NCBI RefSeq assembly: GCF_000389965.1
Contig: NC_021191.1
Span: forward strand, 7,813,501-7,877,500
Direction of reading: 5' to 3'
Length of the DNA: 64,000 nt
Origin: Actinoplanes sp. N902-109
GTDB lineage: Bacteria; Actinomycetota; Actinomycetes; Mycobacteriales; Micromonosporaceae
Shown: piece after piece, positions 41,132 through 49,721 of the stretch
Layout: each line of letters opens with the position of its first letter
Position numbering within the stretch: the first letter of the stretch is position 1
The notes under the pieces: model-generated
What the model saw: only the letters and a program-made list of their open reading frames with translations
What the model was told of the DNA's origin: nothing
Databases searched by the model: none
Position numbers and translations under genes: made by a program

Positions 41132-41204
41132 GCCTATGGCAACGCTGCCGCCTGCCCGGAAGTGACGACCGGGCAGCAGCGCCGCGGCCACGCTGTGCCG
41201 CGCG

Positions 41205-43469
41205 CTAGACGGCGGCCAGCACGGCCGCCTCGACCCGGGCGCGGTCTGCCTCGTCGGCCCACGCGCCGACGAGGTAGAACGCATCCACCACGTCACCACC
41301 CAGCGTCGAGATGCGCGCCGCCCGGACCTTGGCCCCCGCCTCGTCCAGCGCGGACGCCACCCGGTACAGCAGCCCCGACGAGTCGGCCGCCCGCAACTCC
41401 AGCACCACCGCATCGGTGGCGACCTCACGCAGCCAGATCACCCGGGGTGCCGCGCCCTCGCGGGTGGCGGCGGCCCGGGCCCGCAGCCGTTGCGTGACCG
41501 ACACGTCCCCGGTCGCAACGCGGCGCAGGTCGGCGGCCAGGGCCACGGGTTCGGCCGGGGAGCCGTACCGGGGCTGGGTCAGGAACTCCACGATCGCGCG
41601 CCCGTCCACCGTGGAGGCGTCGGCCGCGAGCACGTCCAGCCGGTGCAGCGCCAGCACCGCGGCGACCGAGCCGAGCAGACCCCGCCGGTCGGCTGCGGCC
41701 ACTGCCACGCGATCCCCGTCCAGCCGTACGGCCGGGAGCTCACCCGCCAGCAGATCCGGGTCCGGTGACGGGGCCGAGGGCAGCGCCCCGGTGTCCAGCG
41801 CGGTGTGCACCCGGCGGACCAGCTCGGCGATCAGCCGCCCCTTCCAGTCCGACCAGGCGGCCGGACCGGTGGCGCGCGAGTCGGCCCGGGTCAGCGCGTG
41901 CAGCAGGTCGAGGGTGGTGGTGTCGCCGACCGCCTCGGCGACGCTGGAGATGGTCATCGGGTCACTCAGGTCGCGCCGGGTCGCCACGTCGGGGAGCAGC
42001 AGGTGCAGCCGGACCAGCTTCTCGACGGTGGCGACGTCGGCCGCGGGCAGCCCGATCCGGGCGGCGATGTCGGCGGCGACGGGCGCGCCCACCGTGCTGT
42101 GATCACCCGGCAGCCCCTTGCCCACGTCGTGCAGGAACGCGCCGATCAGCAGCAGGTCGGGCCGGTCGACCTCGCGGGTGTACGTGGACGCCTCGTAGGC
42201 CGCCTGCACCAGGTGCCGGTCGAGGGTGAACCGGTGCACCGGGTGATGCTGCGGCAGGCTGCGCATCCGGGCCCACTCGGGCAGCCAGGCGTCGATCAGC
42301 CCGTACCGGTCGCAGGCCTCCCAGGTGGGCAGCAGGCCCGGCCCGGAACCGAGCAGCGACACCAGCGCGGCGCGGGCGGCGGGCGGCCACGGGGTGGGCA
42401 GCGGCGGGCAGAAGGTGGCGAGCCATTCGCAGGTCGCGCGGGCGATGGGCAGGCGGGTGGAAGCGGCCGCAGCGGCGACCCGCAACGACAGCGTGGGGTC
42501 GGGCACCGGGCCGATCGCCGTGCGGGCCAGGACCAGCTCGCCGTCCTGCTCGACCACGTCCCGGGCGACCGGGCGGCGGTGCGGGGCGCCCGGGGGCAGG
42601 CCCCGGCGGCGGCCGCTGCGCAACCGGTCGGCGGCGCGCCAGGCGTCGTCGAGCGCGTGGGCGATGGTGCGGGCATCCCCGGCGACGCGGCGCAGCAGGG
42701 CGTCACCGTCGTCCAGGCCGAGCAGTTGGGCGACCGTGCCGCGCTCCTGGGCCACCAGCCGGTCCACCCGGCGACCCACGGCCAGGTGCAGCGCGTCGCG
42801 GGTGTCGAGCAGGCGCAGGCTGGCCGCGCGCACGGCAGGACGCATGGTGTCCGCGATCCCGGCCCGGCCCAGGCCGCGCAGGATGGTCAGGTCGCGCAGG
42901 CCGCCGGCGGCTTCCTTGAGATCGCCCTCCAGCAGGAACGCGAGTTCGCCGTGGCTGGCCCAGCGGCTGAGGCTGATCTCCCGGAGCTGCGGGAGCAGGC
43001 GTACGGCGGTGCGGCGCCACTGGTCCCCGGTCGCGGCGACCAGCTCGGCCGACAGGGCCGCGTCGCCGGCCACATGCCGGGCGTCCAGCAGGCCGAGGGC
43101 CGCCTTGACGTCGTCGTGCGCCACCGAGAGCGCCTCGGGGAGGGTACGGACGGAGTGGTCGAGCCCCAGCCGGGCGTCCCAGATCGGATACCACAGCGAG
43201 GCGGCGATCCGGTCGATGCCGGCCGCGCCGTTGTGCAGCAGCACCAGGTCGAGGTCGCTGTGCGGGGCGCAGTCGCGGCGCCCGAGCCCGCCGACCGCGA
43301 CCAGGCTGACGCCCGGCAGATGGCTCGGGAACATCCCGGCCAGCCAGGCGTCGAGCGCCGCGGCCCGGGCGGTGCGGGCGGCGGCGCCGATGTGGTCACG
43401 CAACTCGTCCAGCGAGCCGCCGGCGGGCACCCGGGGGGCCGCCGACGGCTCGCTGACGATGTAGCTCAT
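41205..43469 (-). CDS. glnD: PII uridylyltransferase / uridylyl-removing enzyme GlnD
   Basis: A 754-residue bifunctional sensor of glutamine that uridylylates PII (adenylylates it in some actinobacteria) and reverses this. The nucleotidyltransferase site is GGLGRRDCAPHSDLDLVLL (G60-G61, D72, D74). The HD domain is FLHDVGKGLPGDHS, and two ACT domains fill the last 190 residues. It is shorter than the roughly 890-residue enterobacterial enzyme, normal for this phylum. ATG 43469 is 5 bp after the glnB stop; an upstream frame into glnB is not used. Confidence 0.95.
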   Translation of the reverse strand: MSYIVSEPSAAPRVPAGGSLDELRDHIGAAARTARAAALDAWLAGMFPSHLPGVSLVAVGGLGRRDCAPHSDLDLVLLHNGAAGIDRIAASLWYPIWDARLGLDHSVRTLPEALSVAHDDVKAALGLLDARHVAGDAALSAELVAATGDQWRRTAVRLLPQLREISLSRWASHGELAFLLEGDLKEAAGGLRDLTILRGLGRAGIADTMRPAVRAASLRLLDTRDALHLAVGRRVDRLVAQERGTVAQLLGLDDGDALLRRVAGDARTIAHALDDAWRAADRLRSGRRRGLPPGAPHRRPVARDVVEQDGELVLARTAIGPVPDPTLSLRVAAAAASTRLPIARATCEWLATFCPPLPTPWPPAARAALVSLLGSGPGLLPTWEACDRYGLIDAWLPEWARMRSLPQHHPVHRFTLDRHLVQAAYEASTYTREVDRPDLLLIGAFLHDVGKGLPGDHSTVGAPVAADIAARIGLPAADVATVEKLVRLHLLLPDVATRRDLSDPMTISSVAEAVGDTTTLDLLHALTRADSRATGPAAWSDWKGRLIAELVRRVHTALDTGALPSAPSPDPDLLAGELPAVRLDGDRVAVAAADRRGLLGSVAAVLALHRLDVLAADASTVDGRAIVEFLTQPRYGSPAEPVALAADLRRVATGDVSVTQRLRARAAATREGAAPRVIWLREVATDAVVLELRAADSSGLLYRVASALDEAGAKVRAARISTLGGDVVDAFYLVGAWADEADRARVEAAVLAAV

Positions 43470-43474
43470 GTCAC

Positions 43475-43813
43475 TCAGAGCGCGTCGAGTCCACGCTCGC
43501 CGGTGCGGACCCGGACGACGTCGTCGACGCCGGTGACCCACACCTTGCCGTCACCGATCTTGCCGGTCCGCGCCGCGGTGATCACCGCGTCGACGACCTT
43601 CTCGACGTCGATCTCGTCGGTCAGCACCTCGACCTTGATCTTCGGCAGGAACTCCACCGTGTACTCGGCTCCCCGGTACACCTCGGTGTGCCCCTTCTGA
43701 CGCCCGTACCCCTGTACCTCGCTCACGGTCAGGCCGGCGACGCCCAGGGCGTGCAGAGCCTCCTTCACCGCGTCGAGCTGGTACGGCTTGATGACCGCGG
43801 TCACCAGCTTCAT
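43475..43813 (-). CDS. glnB: Nitrogen regulatory protein PII
   Basis: A 112-residue PII trimer subunit that binds ATP/ADP and 2-oxoglutarate. MKLVTAVIKPYQLDAVKEAL starts the fold. The T-loop contains GRQKGHTEVYRGAEYTVEF with the modifiable Tyr51, and TGKIGDGKVWV is the PII signature. Being encoded directly after amt, it is functionally GlnK-like and should block the transporter when ammonium is high. ATG 43813 is 36 bp downstream of amt. Confidence 0.97.
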   Translation of the reverse strand: MKLVTAVIKPYQLDAVKEALHALGVAGLTVSEVQGYGRQKGHTEVYRGAEYTVEFLPKIKVEVLTDEIDVEKVVDAVITAARTGKIGDGKVWVTGVDDVVRVRTGERGLDAL

Positions 43814-43849
43814 GCTCAGTCCTTCCATCGGAGCAGCCATCGAGAGAAC

Positions 43850-45217
43850 TTAACCGGCGACCTTCTGGCTGACATCGGCCTTGCCGTCGGCGTCGACCGC
43901 CGCGCCGTGCCCGATGCCTGCCATGGCGAACGCGCCACCGCCACCGGAACCACCGGCCGGGGTGAGGTCGTAGGCCGTCTCACCGTGGTCGGCGATGTCG
44001 ATGCCGCCGACCTCGGCCTCGTCGCTGACCCGCAGCACCTTGGCCGCCTTGAGGACGAGCGCGAGGATCGCTGCCACCGCGAAGGAGAACACGGTGACCG
44101 CGGCGCTGCCGACGAACTGCCGCCAGAGCTGGTCCACGCCACCGCCGTAGAACAGGCTCTCCCGGGTCGCCACCGCGTTGACCTGGGTGGTGGCGAAGAA
44201 GCCGATGCTCAGCGAGCCGATCCACCCACCGACGAAGTGGACGCCGACCACGTCGAGCGAGTCGTCGTAGCCGAGCTTGTACTTCAGGCCGACGGCCAGG
44301 GCGCAGACCGCACCGGCGATGATGCCGAGCAGCGCCGCGGGCAGCGGGGCGATGAAGCCACAGGCCGGGGTGATGGCGACCAGACCTGCGACCGCGCCGG
44401 AGGAGGCGCCGACCAGGGTGGGCTTGCCGTCCCGCAGCCACTCGACGATGACCCAGCCGAGCAGGGCGGCGGCCGTGGCCACCTGGGTGTTGACGAACGC
44501 GACGGCGGTGACGCCGTCGACGGTCAGCTCGGAACCGGCGTTGAAGCCGAACCAGCCGAACCACAGCAGACCGGCGCCGAGCGCGACGAACGGCACGTTG
44601 TGCGGGCGCATGTTCTCCCGCGGCCAGCCGATGCGCTTGCCGAGCACGAGAGCCACACCGAGCGCGGCAGCACCGGCGTTGATGTGGACGGCGGTGCCAC
44701 CGGCGAAGTCGAGCGCGCCCAGCTTGGCGCCGATCCAGCCGCCGCCCCAGACCCAGTGCGCGACCGGCACGTAGACGATGGTGAACCAGCCCAGCGCGAA
44801 CAGCACCCAGCCGCCGAACTTGAGGCGGTCCGAGAGGGAACCGCTGATCAGGGCGACCGTGATGATGGCGAACATCATCTGGAACACCATGAAGACGTAG
44901 GTCGGGATGCCGGTGCCGGCGCCCGCGACCATCCACTCCTCGCCGATCCAGCTGGTGCCGGTGCCCCAGTACTGGGTGAAGCTGCCGAGAATGTTGTTGA
45001 AGCCGGCACTGTCGTTCGTGCCGAACGAGAGGGTGAAGCCATACAGCACCCAGAGCACGGAGATGAGCCCGATGCACGAGAAGCTCATCATCATCATGTT
45101 GAGGGTGCCCTTGGACCGGTTGAGGCCACCGTAGAACAGCGCCAGACCCGGAGTCATGAGCAATACGAGCGCAGACGACAGGAGCAACCAGGCGGTATTG
45201 CCAGTGTTGATCTCCAC
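43850..45217 (-). CDS. amt: Ammonium transporter
   Basis: A 455-residue Amt protein with 11 TM segments. The N-terminus lacks a signal peptide (EINTGNTAWLLLSSALVLLM). The family signature AGGTAVHINAGAAAL contains one of the pore histidines and VGVHFVGGWIGSL the second. The last 50 residues are cytoplasmic and end Gly/Ser-rich. GTG 45217 follows an AGAGGAGG site. It leads the amt-glnB-glnD operon, and the 200 bp upstream carry a GlnR-like box array. Confidence 0.97.
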   Translation of the reverse strand: MEINTGNTAWLLLSSALVLLMTPGLALFYGGLNRSKGTLNMMMMSFSCIGLISVLWVLYGFTLSFGTNDSAGFNNILGSFTQYWGTGTSWIGEEWMVAGAGTGIPTYVFMVFQMMFAIITVALISGSLSDRLKFGGWVLFALGWFTIVYVPVAHWVWGGGWIGAKLGALDFAGGTAVHINAGAAALGVALVLGKRIGWPRENMRPHNVPFVALGAGLLWFGWFGFNAGSELTVDGVTAVAFVNTQVATAAALLGWVIVEWLRDGKPTLVGASSGAVAGLVAITPACGFIAPLPAALLGIIAGAVCALAVGLKYKLGYDDSLDVVGVHFVGGWIGSLSIGFFATTQVNAVATRESLFYGGGVDQLWRQFVGSAAVTVFSFAVAAILALVLKAAKVLRVSDEAEVGGIDIADHGETAYDLTPAGGSGGGGAFAMAGIGHGAAVDADGKADVSQKVAG

Positions 45218-45287
45218 GCTGCCTCCTCTCGGTTAGTGTCCTCCTATCGACCCACGGGGCAGCATCGCTCCAGTCGGCCGGTGTAGG

Positions 45288-45302
45288 CCGGAAGCTTTCC
45301 GG
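45288..45302 (-). other. Short hairpin in the amt leader
   Basis: CCGGAA-GCT-TTCCGG is a perfect 6-bp inverted repeat with a 3-nt loop, lying between the GlnR-like boxes and the amt start. It may be an mRNA leader structure. Confidence 0.3.
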
Positions 45303-45308
45303 GCTGCT

Positions 45309-45368
45309 GTTTCACGGATGGTCTACGGACGATTTCCAGCGCGTCACCGCATGTTTCGTACGTGTGAA
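45309..45368 (-). promoter_or_regulatory. GlnR-like binding boxes upstream of amt
   Basis: Read on the plus strand, three elements repeat at about 22-bp intervals: GTTTC-N7-GTCTA at 45309-45325, ATTTC-N6-GTCAC at 45332-45347, and GTTTC-N6-GTGAA at 45353-45368. On the amt strand these are GTnAC-N6-GAAAC-type half sites, the pattern known for actinobacterial GlnR. The middle one is closest to consensus (GTGAC-N6-GAAAT). They lie 92-150 bp upstream of the amt start. Confidence 0.6.
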
Positions 45369-45428
45369 GAAACTCTCACAGGCGCGCCGAAGAACCAGGT
45401 GAAACGGTATTTTTTCGCCCGCGCTGGG

Positions 45429-46226
45429 CTATCGCAGCGCGTATTCGAGGGTGTGCCGCTCGTAATCGAGCAATCGCAGATCCCGCATCGGCCGACGCAG
45501 GTGGCCCTTGTGCACGATGCGGACGAACGCCGGGTCCCCCGCGGCCGCCATCCGCCGGATCCCCTCGACGTGGTCGACGATCCGCTTGCGGATGGTGCGG
45601 ACCAGCCGGTGCCGGTCGCGCGGGATCAGGCCGTACGCATCGGCGAAGAGCCGCAGCCGCCGCGGCCGGTTGGGCCGCTTCCACCCCAGCGTGTACGAAT
45701 CCCGGTCGCTGAACAACGGCACCCAGGTCCACGCCGCGTAGGCGACGTCGTAGATCCGCGCACCGGGCGAGGCCAGATCGAAGTCGATCAGCGCGAGCGT
45801 GCCGTCCGGCCGCCAGACCACGTTGTGCGGGGCGGCATCGTGGTGACAGATCACCTCGGTGTCCGGCGGCGGGGGGCCGAAGCTGCGCCACACCGCACCT
45901 GGCGGCGGCTGGAAGCCGTACTGCGCGTCGTGGAACATGCGCAGCATCGTGGCCACCGTGACCAGGGCTTCCTCGGTCGTCCAATGCGGGGCGAGCGGGT
46001 ATTCGCCGCACTCGCCGTCCAGGTACGACAGCACCTCACGGCCCCGGTCGTCCATGCCCAGCGCGTGTGGCGACCCGGTGAAACCCACCCGCTGCAGGTG
46101 GTTGAGCAGGGAGTGCACGGCCGGGGTCCACGGACCCGCGTTGCGGCGCACGGTGTCGCCGACCTTGGAGACCGTGCTGACGTTCCCGCCGTGCAGAGGG
46201 ATCTCGCGGACGGGTTCCTGCGTCAC
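45429..46226 (-). CDS. Aminoglycoside phosphotransferase (APH) family kinase-like protein
   Basis: A 265-residue protein of the APH/choline kinase fold. The catalytic loop is CHHDAAPHNVVW (H-x-D...N), and LALIDFDLASPG supplies the metal-binding aspartate. The N-terminal lobe (HGGNVSTVSKVGDTVRR) is short but keeps the nucleotide-binding strand pattern. Members phosphorylate small hydroxyl-containing molecules; actual antibiotic resistance cannot be claimed from sequence. It lies 51 bp downstream of ftsY on the same strand. Confidence 0.85.
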   Translation of the reverse strand: MTQEPVREIPLHGGNVSTVSKVGDTVRRNAGPWTPAVHSLLNHLQRVGFTGSPHALGMDDRGREVLSYLDGECGEYPLAPHWTTEEALVTVATMLRMFHDAQYGFQPPPGAVWRSFGPPPPDTEVICHHDAAPHNVVWRPDGTLALIDFDLASPGARIYDVAYAAWTWVPLFSDRDSYTLGWKRPNRPRRLRLFADAYGLIPRDRHRLVRTIRKRIVDHVEGIRRMAAAGDPAFVRIVHKGHLRRPMRDLRLLDYERHTLEYALR

Positions 46227-46277
46227 CCACGACCTCCCCGATGTTCACACTCCGACACCGCCATGTCGTTACCGAGC

Positions 46278-47441
46278 CTAACTGTCGGCGCCAAGCAGAG
46301 CCTCGACAAAGGCAGCGGGCTCGAACGGCGCCAGGTCGTCCGGGCCCTCGCCCAGGCCCACCAGCTTCACCGGGATGCCCAGCTTGCGCTGCACGGCGAT
46401 GACGATGCCGCCCTTGGCCGTGCCGTCGAGCTTGGTCAGCACCACGCCCGTCACGTCGACCGCCTCGGTGAACACCCGCGCCTGCTCCAGGCCGTTCTGA
46501 CCGGTGGTGGCGTCGAGGATGAGCAGCGTCTCGTCGACCGGGCCGTGCTTCTCCACCACCCGCTTGACCTTGCCCAGCTCGTCCATCAGGCCGACCTTGT
46601 TCTGCAGCCGGCCCGCGGTGTCGATCAGCACCGTGTCCATCCCGGTGTCGATACCCCGCTTGACCGCGTCGAAAGCCACGCTCGCCGGGTCACCGCCCTC
46701 GGGCCCCCGCACGGTCTCGGCACCGACCCGCTCGCCCCAGGTGGCCAGCTGCTCGGCCGCCGCGGCCCGGAACGTGTCGGCCGCACCCAGCACCACCGTG
46801 CGCCCGTCGGCCACCAGCACCCGGGCGATCTTGCCGCAGGTGGTGGTCTTGCCGGCGCCGTTGACCCCGACGACCAGCACGACCGCGGGGCGCCCCTCGT
46901 GCGGGGCGGTCCGGAGGCTGCGGTCCATCTCCGGTTCGAGCGCCGCGGTGAGTTCCTCGGCGAGCTGGGCACGCACCTCGGACACCGTCCGGCTGCCCAG
47001 CACCCGGACCCGCTCACGCAGCCGCTCCACCAGCACCTGGGTCGCCTCGACCCCGACGTCGGCGGTGATCAGGCTGTCCTCGATCTCCTCCCACGCGTCC
47101 TCGTCGAGGTGGTCGCGGGAGAGCACGCTGAGCAGGCCGCGCCCGAAGACGTTCTGCGAGCGGCTCAGCCGGGCGCGCAACCGGACCAGCCGACCGGCGG
47201 TAGGCTCGGGCGTCTCGACCACCGGCGGCTCTTCCACCGGCGTGGGTGCCGGCTCGATGAGCGGCGGCAGCGTCTCGGTCTCCGGCACCGCCGGCACGGT
47301 CGGCGGCCGCTCCAGCGTCGTCGTGCCCGCGCTCGACTGCCCCGGGGGCAGCTCACGCCGGCGCAGGCGCGGCACGACGAGGCCGACGGCCCCGACGACC
47401 AGCACCGCCAGCAGGATCAGAGAGGCGACGACGTATTCCAT
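46278..47441 (-). CDS. ftsY: Signal recognition particle receptor FtsY
   Basis: A 387-residue SRP receptor. Unlike E. coli FtsY it has an N-terminal TM (about residues 2-22, VVASLILLAVLVVGAVGLVV) followed by a Pro/Glu-rich acidic linker of about 65 residues. The NG domain follows: P-loop GVNGAGKTTTCGKIA, AADTFRAAA, IDTAGRLQNK and TKLDGTAKGG. ATG 47441 is chosen; the frame extends 14 residues further up without support. Divergent from the repeat ORF and PhoD-like gene. Confidence 0.96.
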   Translation of the reverse strand: MEYVVASLILLAVLVVGAVGLVVPRLRRRELPPGQSSAGTTTLERPPTVPAVPETETLPPLIEPAPTPVEEPPVVETPEPTAGRLVRLRARLSRSQNVFGRGLLSVLSRDHLDEDAWEEIEDSLITADVGVEATQVLVERLRERVRVLGSRTVSEVRAQLAEELTAALEPEMDRSLRTAPHEGRPAVVLVVGVNGAGKTTTCGKIARVLVADGRTVVLGAADTFRAAAAEQLATWGERVGAETVRGPEGGDPASVAFDAVKRGIDTGMDTVLIDTAGRLQNKVGLMDELGKVKRVVEKHGPVDETLLILDATTGQNGLEQARVFTEAVDVTGVVLTKLDGTAKGGIVIAVQRKLGIPVKLVGLGEGPDDLAPFEPAAFVEALLGADS

Positions 47442-47570
47442 GCCCGAAATCCTGACAGATGGCGCGGGACCCCGTGGGGCCACCCGGGGGTGTCGGCCAC
47501 CACGTCGGGTGATCCCGCCGTGCCGGAAACCGCTATGGCGCCGGACCGGAGCGATGGGGACGATGGAATC

Positions 47571-47687
47571 ATGAGACTCGGCATGGTGGCTACGGTTGTT
47601 TCAGTAGCTACGGTCATTTCAGTGGCTACGGTTAGTCCAGTGCTTACGGTTGGCCCAGTGGCTGTGTTCGTTCTGGTGGCCGGGTGA
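47571..47687 (+). CDS. Small hydrophobic repeat peptide (38 aa), coupled to the PhoD-like gene
   Basis: An ATG-started frame of 38 codons with product MRLGMVATVVSV at its start. It continues as imperfect six-residue V-A-T-V-x-S units and ends VFVLVAG. The peptide is encoded by five 18-bp tandem repeats and is almost wholly hydrophobic after residue 5. Its TGA stop overlaps the GTG start of the PhoD-like gene (GTGA), the geometry of translational coupling. It could be a leader peptide or a small membrane peptide, or the repeat may just happen to be open. A weak GGAA site lies before the ATG. No homologue is known to me. Confidence 0.4.
   Translation: MRLGMVATVVSVATVISVATVSPVLTVGPVAVFVLVAG
47586..47675. 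repeat. 18-bp tandem repeat, five copies
   Basis: Units start at 47586, 47604, 47622, 47640 and 47658 and follow the pattern GT(G/A)GCTACGGTTnnTTCA, diverging toward the right. As 18 is divisible by three, the reading frame stays open. The array sits immediately upstream of the PhoD-like gene. Confidence 0.9.
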
Positions 47688-49372
47688 CCGCTTACCTGCT
47701 GATCGGGCCGGTGCTGCGCCGGGTCGAAGCCGACAAGGCCACCATCTGGGTGGAAACCACCGCCCCGGCCACCGTACGCGTCGAGGCCGAACAGGGCGGC
47801 GCCGGCGCCGCACCGACCTTCTCCGCGTACGGACACCACTACGCGATCGTCATCGTCACCGGTCTCCCGCGCGGGGCTGCCACGCACTACCGGGTGTGGC
47901 TCGACGACAAACAAGTCTGGCCGCTGCCCGACTCCCCCTACCCACCCAGCCTGATCGTGACCCGGGCGCAGGACGACAGCCGTGAGCCGGTCCGGTTCGT
48001 CTTCGGCTCGTGCCGGGAGGCCACCCCGCAGGCCACCGGTCGCAGGCTGCCGCCGGACGCGCTCGACGCGTACGCGCGAAGGTTGATGACCGACCCGCAC
48101 AACCGGCAGCTGCGGCCGGACCTGATCGCTCTGCTGGGCGACCAGGTCTATGCCGACAACACGTCGGCCAAGGTGCGCCGCTTCCTGCGCCATCGGCGGG
48201 CGGCCGGGCAGCACGGCCCGGACGACGAGGTCGTGTCGTTCGACGAGTACACCAAGCTCTATCTCGAGTCCTGGCGTGACCCCGAGGTGCGCTGGCTGCT
48301 GGCCACCGTCCCGAGCGTGATGATCTTCGACGACCACGAGATCATCGACGACTGGAACACCTCGGCGAGCTGGCGGCAGGACATGTCGGCGCGGTCCTGG
48401 TGGCCCGAGCGGATCTCCAGCGGCCTGGCGACGTACTGGATCTATCAGCACCTGGGCAACCTGAGCCCGGCCCAGCTCGCGACGGACCCGCTGCTCGCCG
48501 AGGTCACCTCGGTCCCGGACGCGACGGACCTGCTGCACGAATTCGGCCTGTCGGTCGACGCGCCGGAGTCGGCGGACAACACCGACCGGCCGTACCAGTG
48601 GAGTTTCGCCCTCGACATCGGCCGCACCCGCCTGGTCATGCTGGACAACCGGTGCAACCGCGTCCTCACCCCCGGCCGGCGCGAGATGCTGCCGGCGGCG
48701 GAGTGGCAGTGGTTCGTCGACCAGGCCCACGGCGACTACGACCACCTCGTGGTCGGCTCGTCCCTGCCCTGGCTGATGCCCCCGGCGATCCACCACGTCG
48801 AAGCCTGGAACGAACGCCGCGCCGACTCCCCGAACGCCCGCCGGGCCGCCCGCGCGGAGAAGCTCCGCCGCGTCTTCGACCTGGAGCACTGGGCGGCGTT
48901 CATGCGCTCGTTCGACGCGCTCACCGAGCTCTTCCGCCGCCTCGGCGAGGGCGGCCCGGACGCCCCGCCGCACCGCATCGGAGCCGGTGGCGCCTACGCG
49001 GCCCCGGCCACCATCAGCGTGCTCTCCGGCGACGTCCACCACTCGTACGTCGCCGTGGCCGACCTGGGCCCCACGGTGAGCACGCCGGTGCACCAGCTGA
49101 CCTGCTCCCCGATCCACAACCAGGTCCCGGCGTTCATGCGTCCGCTGATGCGCTTCAGCTGGTCCCGCGCGGCAGCCAGGGCCACCCGCGGCCTGGCCCG
49201 TGCCGCCGGTGTGCCGCACCGGCCGGTGCTCTGGAAACGCCGCGCCGGCCCCTACTTCGGCAACGCCATCAGCACCCTCCATCACGACGGCCCGCACGCC
49301 ACCGTCCAGGTCGAAGGCACATCGAAGGACGGCAACCTCTTCACCGTTGCGCAGTTGTCACTCGACCAGTAG
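47684..49372 (+). CDS. PhoD-like alkaline phosphatase/phosphodiesterase family protein
   Basis: A 562-residue metallophosphatase. The N-terminal 100 residues are a beta-sandwich (IGPVLRRVEADKATIWVET). The PhoD core has FGSCREA, LIALLGDQVYAD, SVMIFDDHEIIDDWN and SVLSGDVHHSYVA, which together give the Asp/His/Asn metal ligands. No signal peptide or Tat motif is visible, so unlike classical PhoD it may be cytoplasmic. GTG 47684 is coupled to the repeat ORF. The C-terminal segment ends near the VapBC-like pair. Confidence 0.88.
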   Translation: MTAYLLIGPVLRRVEADKATIWVETTAPATVRVEAEQGGAGAAPTFSAYGHHYAIVIVTGLPRGAATHYRVWLDDKQVWPLPDSPYPPSLIVTRAQDDSREPVRFVFGSCREATPQATGRRLPPDALDAYARRLMTDPHNRQLRPDLIALLGDQVYADNTSAKVRRFLRHRRAAGQHGPDDEVVSFDEYTKLYLESWRDPEVRWLLATVPSVMIFDDHEIIDDWNTSASWRQDMSARSWWPERISSGLATYWIYQHLGNLSPAQLATDPLLAEVTSVPDATDLLHEFGLSVDAPESADNTDRPYQWSFALDIGRTRLVMLDNRCNRVLTPGRREMLPAAEWQWFVDQAHGDYDHLVVGSSLPWLMPPAIHHVEAWNERRADSPNARRAARAEKLRRVFDLEHWAAFMRSFDALTELFRRLGEGGPDAPPHRIGAGGAYAAPATISVLSGDVHHSYVAVADLGPTVSTPVHQLTCSPIHNQVPAFMRPLMRFSWSRAAARATRGLARAAGVPHRPVLWKRRAGPYFGNAISTLHHDGPHATVQVEGTSKDGNLFTVAQLSLDQ

Positions 49373-49439
49373 TCTCGCGTCCATGATTCTGATAACGAGA
49401 TGCCCGGTCCCGCCGCTTACGGAGCAGTATGATTCGAGT

Positions 49440-49721
49440 ATGACGAAGCGGATCACCGTGAGCCTGCCCGACGACGTCGCCGACTACCTCACGACGCACG
49501 CCAACATCTCGGCAGTCGTCGCGGATGCCGTGCGCGCCAGGATGGACCGCGGGGCGACGACCCGGGCGATTCTCCGGGCGGCCGGCTACCACATCACCGA
49601 GGAGGGCATCGCCCGCTGGCACGAGAAGCTGCGTCCGCCGTCCGCCGAGCTACGGGCCCGCAATGCCCGCTGGCTCGAGGACCTCGAGGCCGGCCGGCTG
49701 CCCAAGGAGGTGACCGAGTGA
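49440..49721 (+). CDS. Antitoxin-like protein of a VapBC-type pair
   Basis: A 93-residue protein: MTKRITVSLPDDVADYL looks like a ribbon-helix-helix strand and first helix. A segment with ISAVVADAVRARMDR and a C-terminal region with many charged residues (WHEKLRPPSAELRARNARWLEDLEAG) follow. This fits a DNA-binding N-terminus with a toxin-binding tail. The stop overlaps the start of the next gene. The neighbouring PIN-like gene supports a toxin-antitoxin role; this is inference. Confidence 0.7.
   Translation: MTKRITVSLPDDVADYLTTHANISAVVADAVRARMDRGATTRAILRAAGYHITEEGIARWHEKLRPPSAELRARNARWLEDLEAGRLPKEVTE

Noticed and set aside
45429..46226. An aminoglycoside resistance gene
   Set aside because: The APH fold is clear but this family is broad; nothing in sequence or context indicates an antibiotic substrate.
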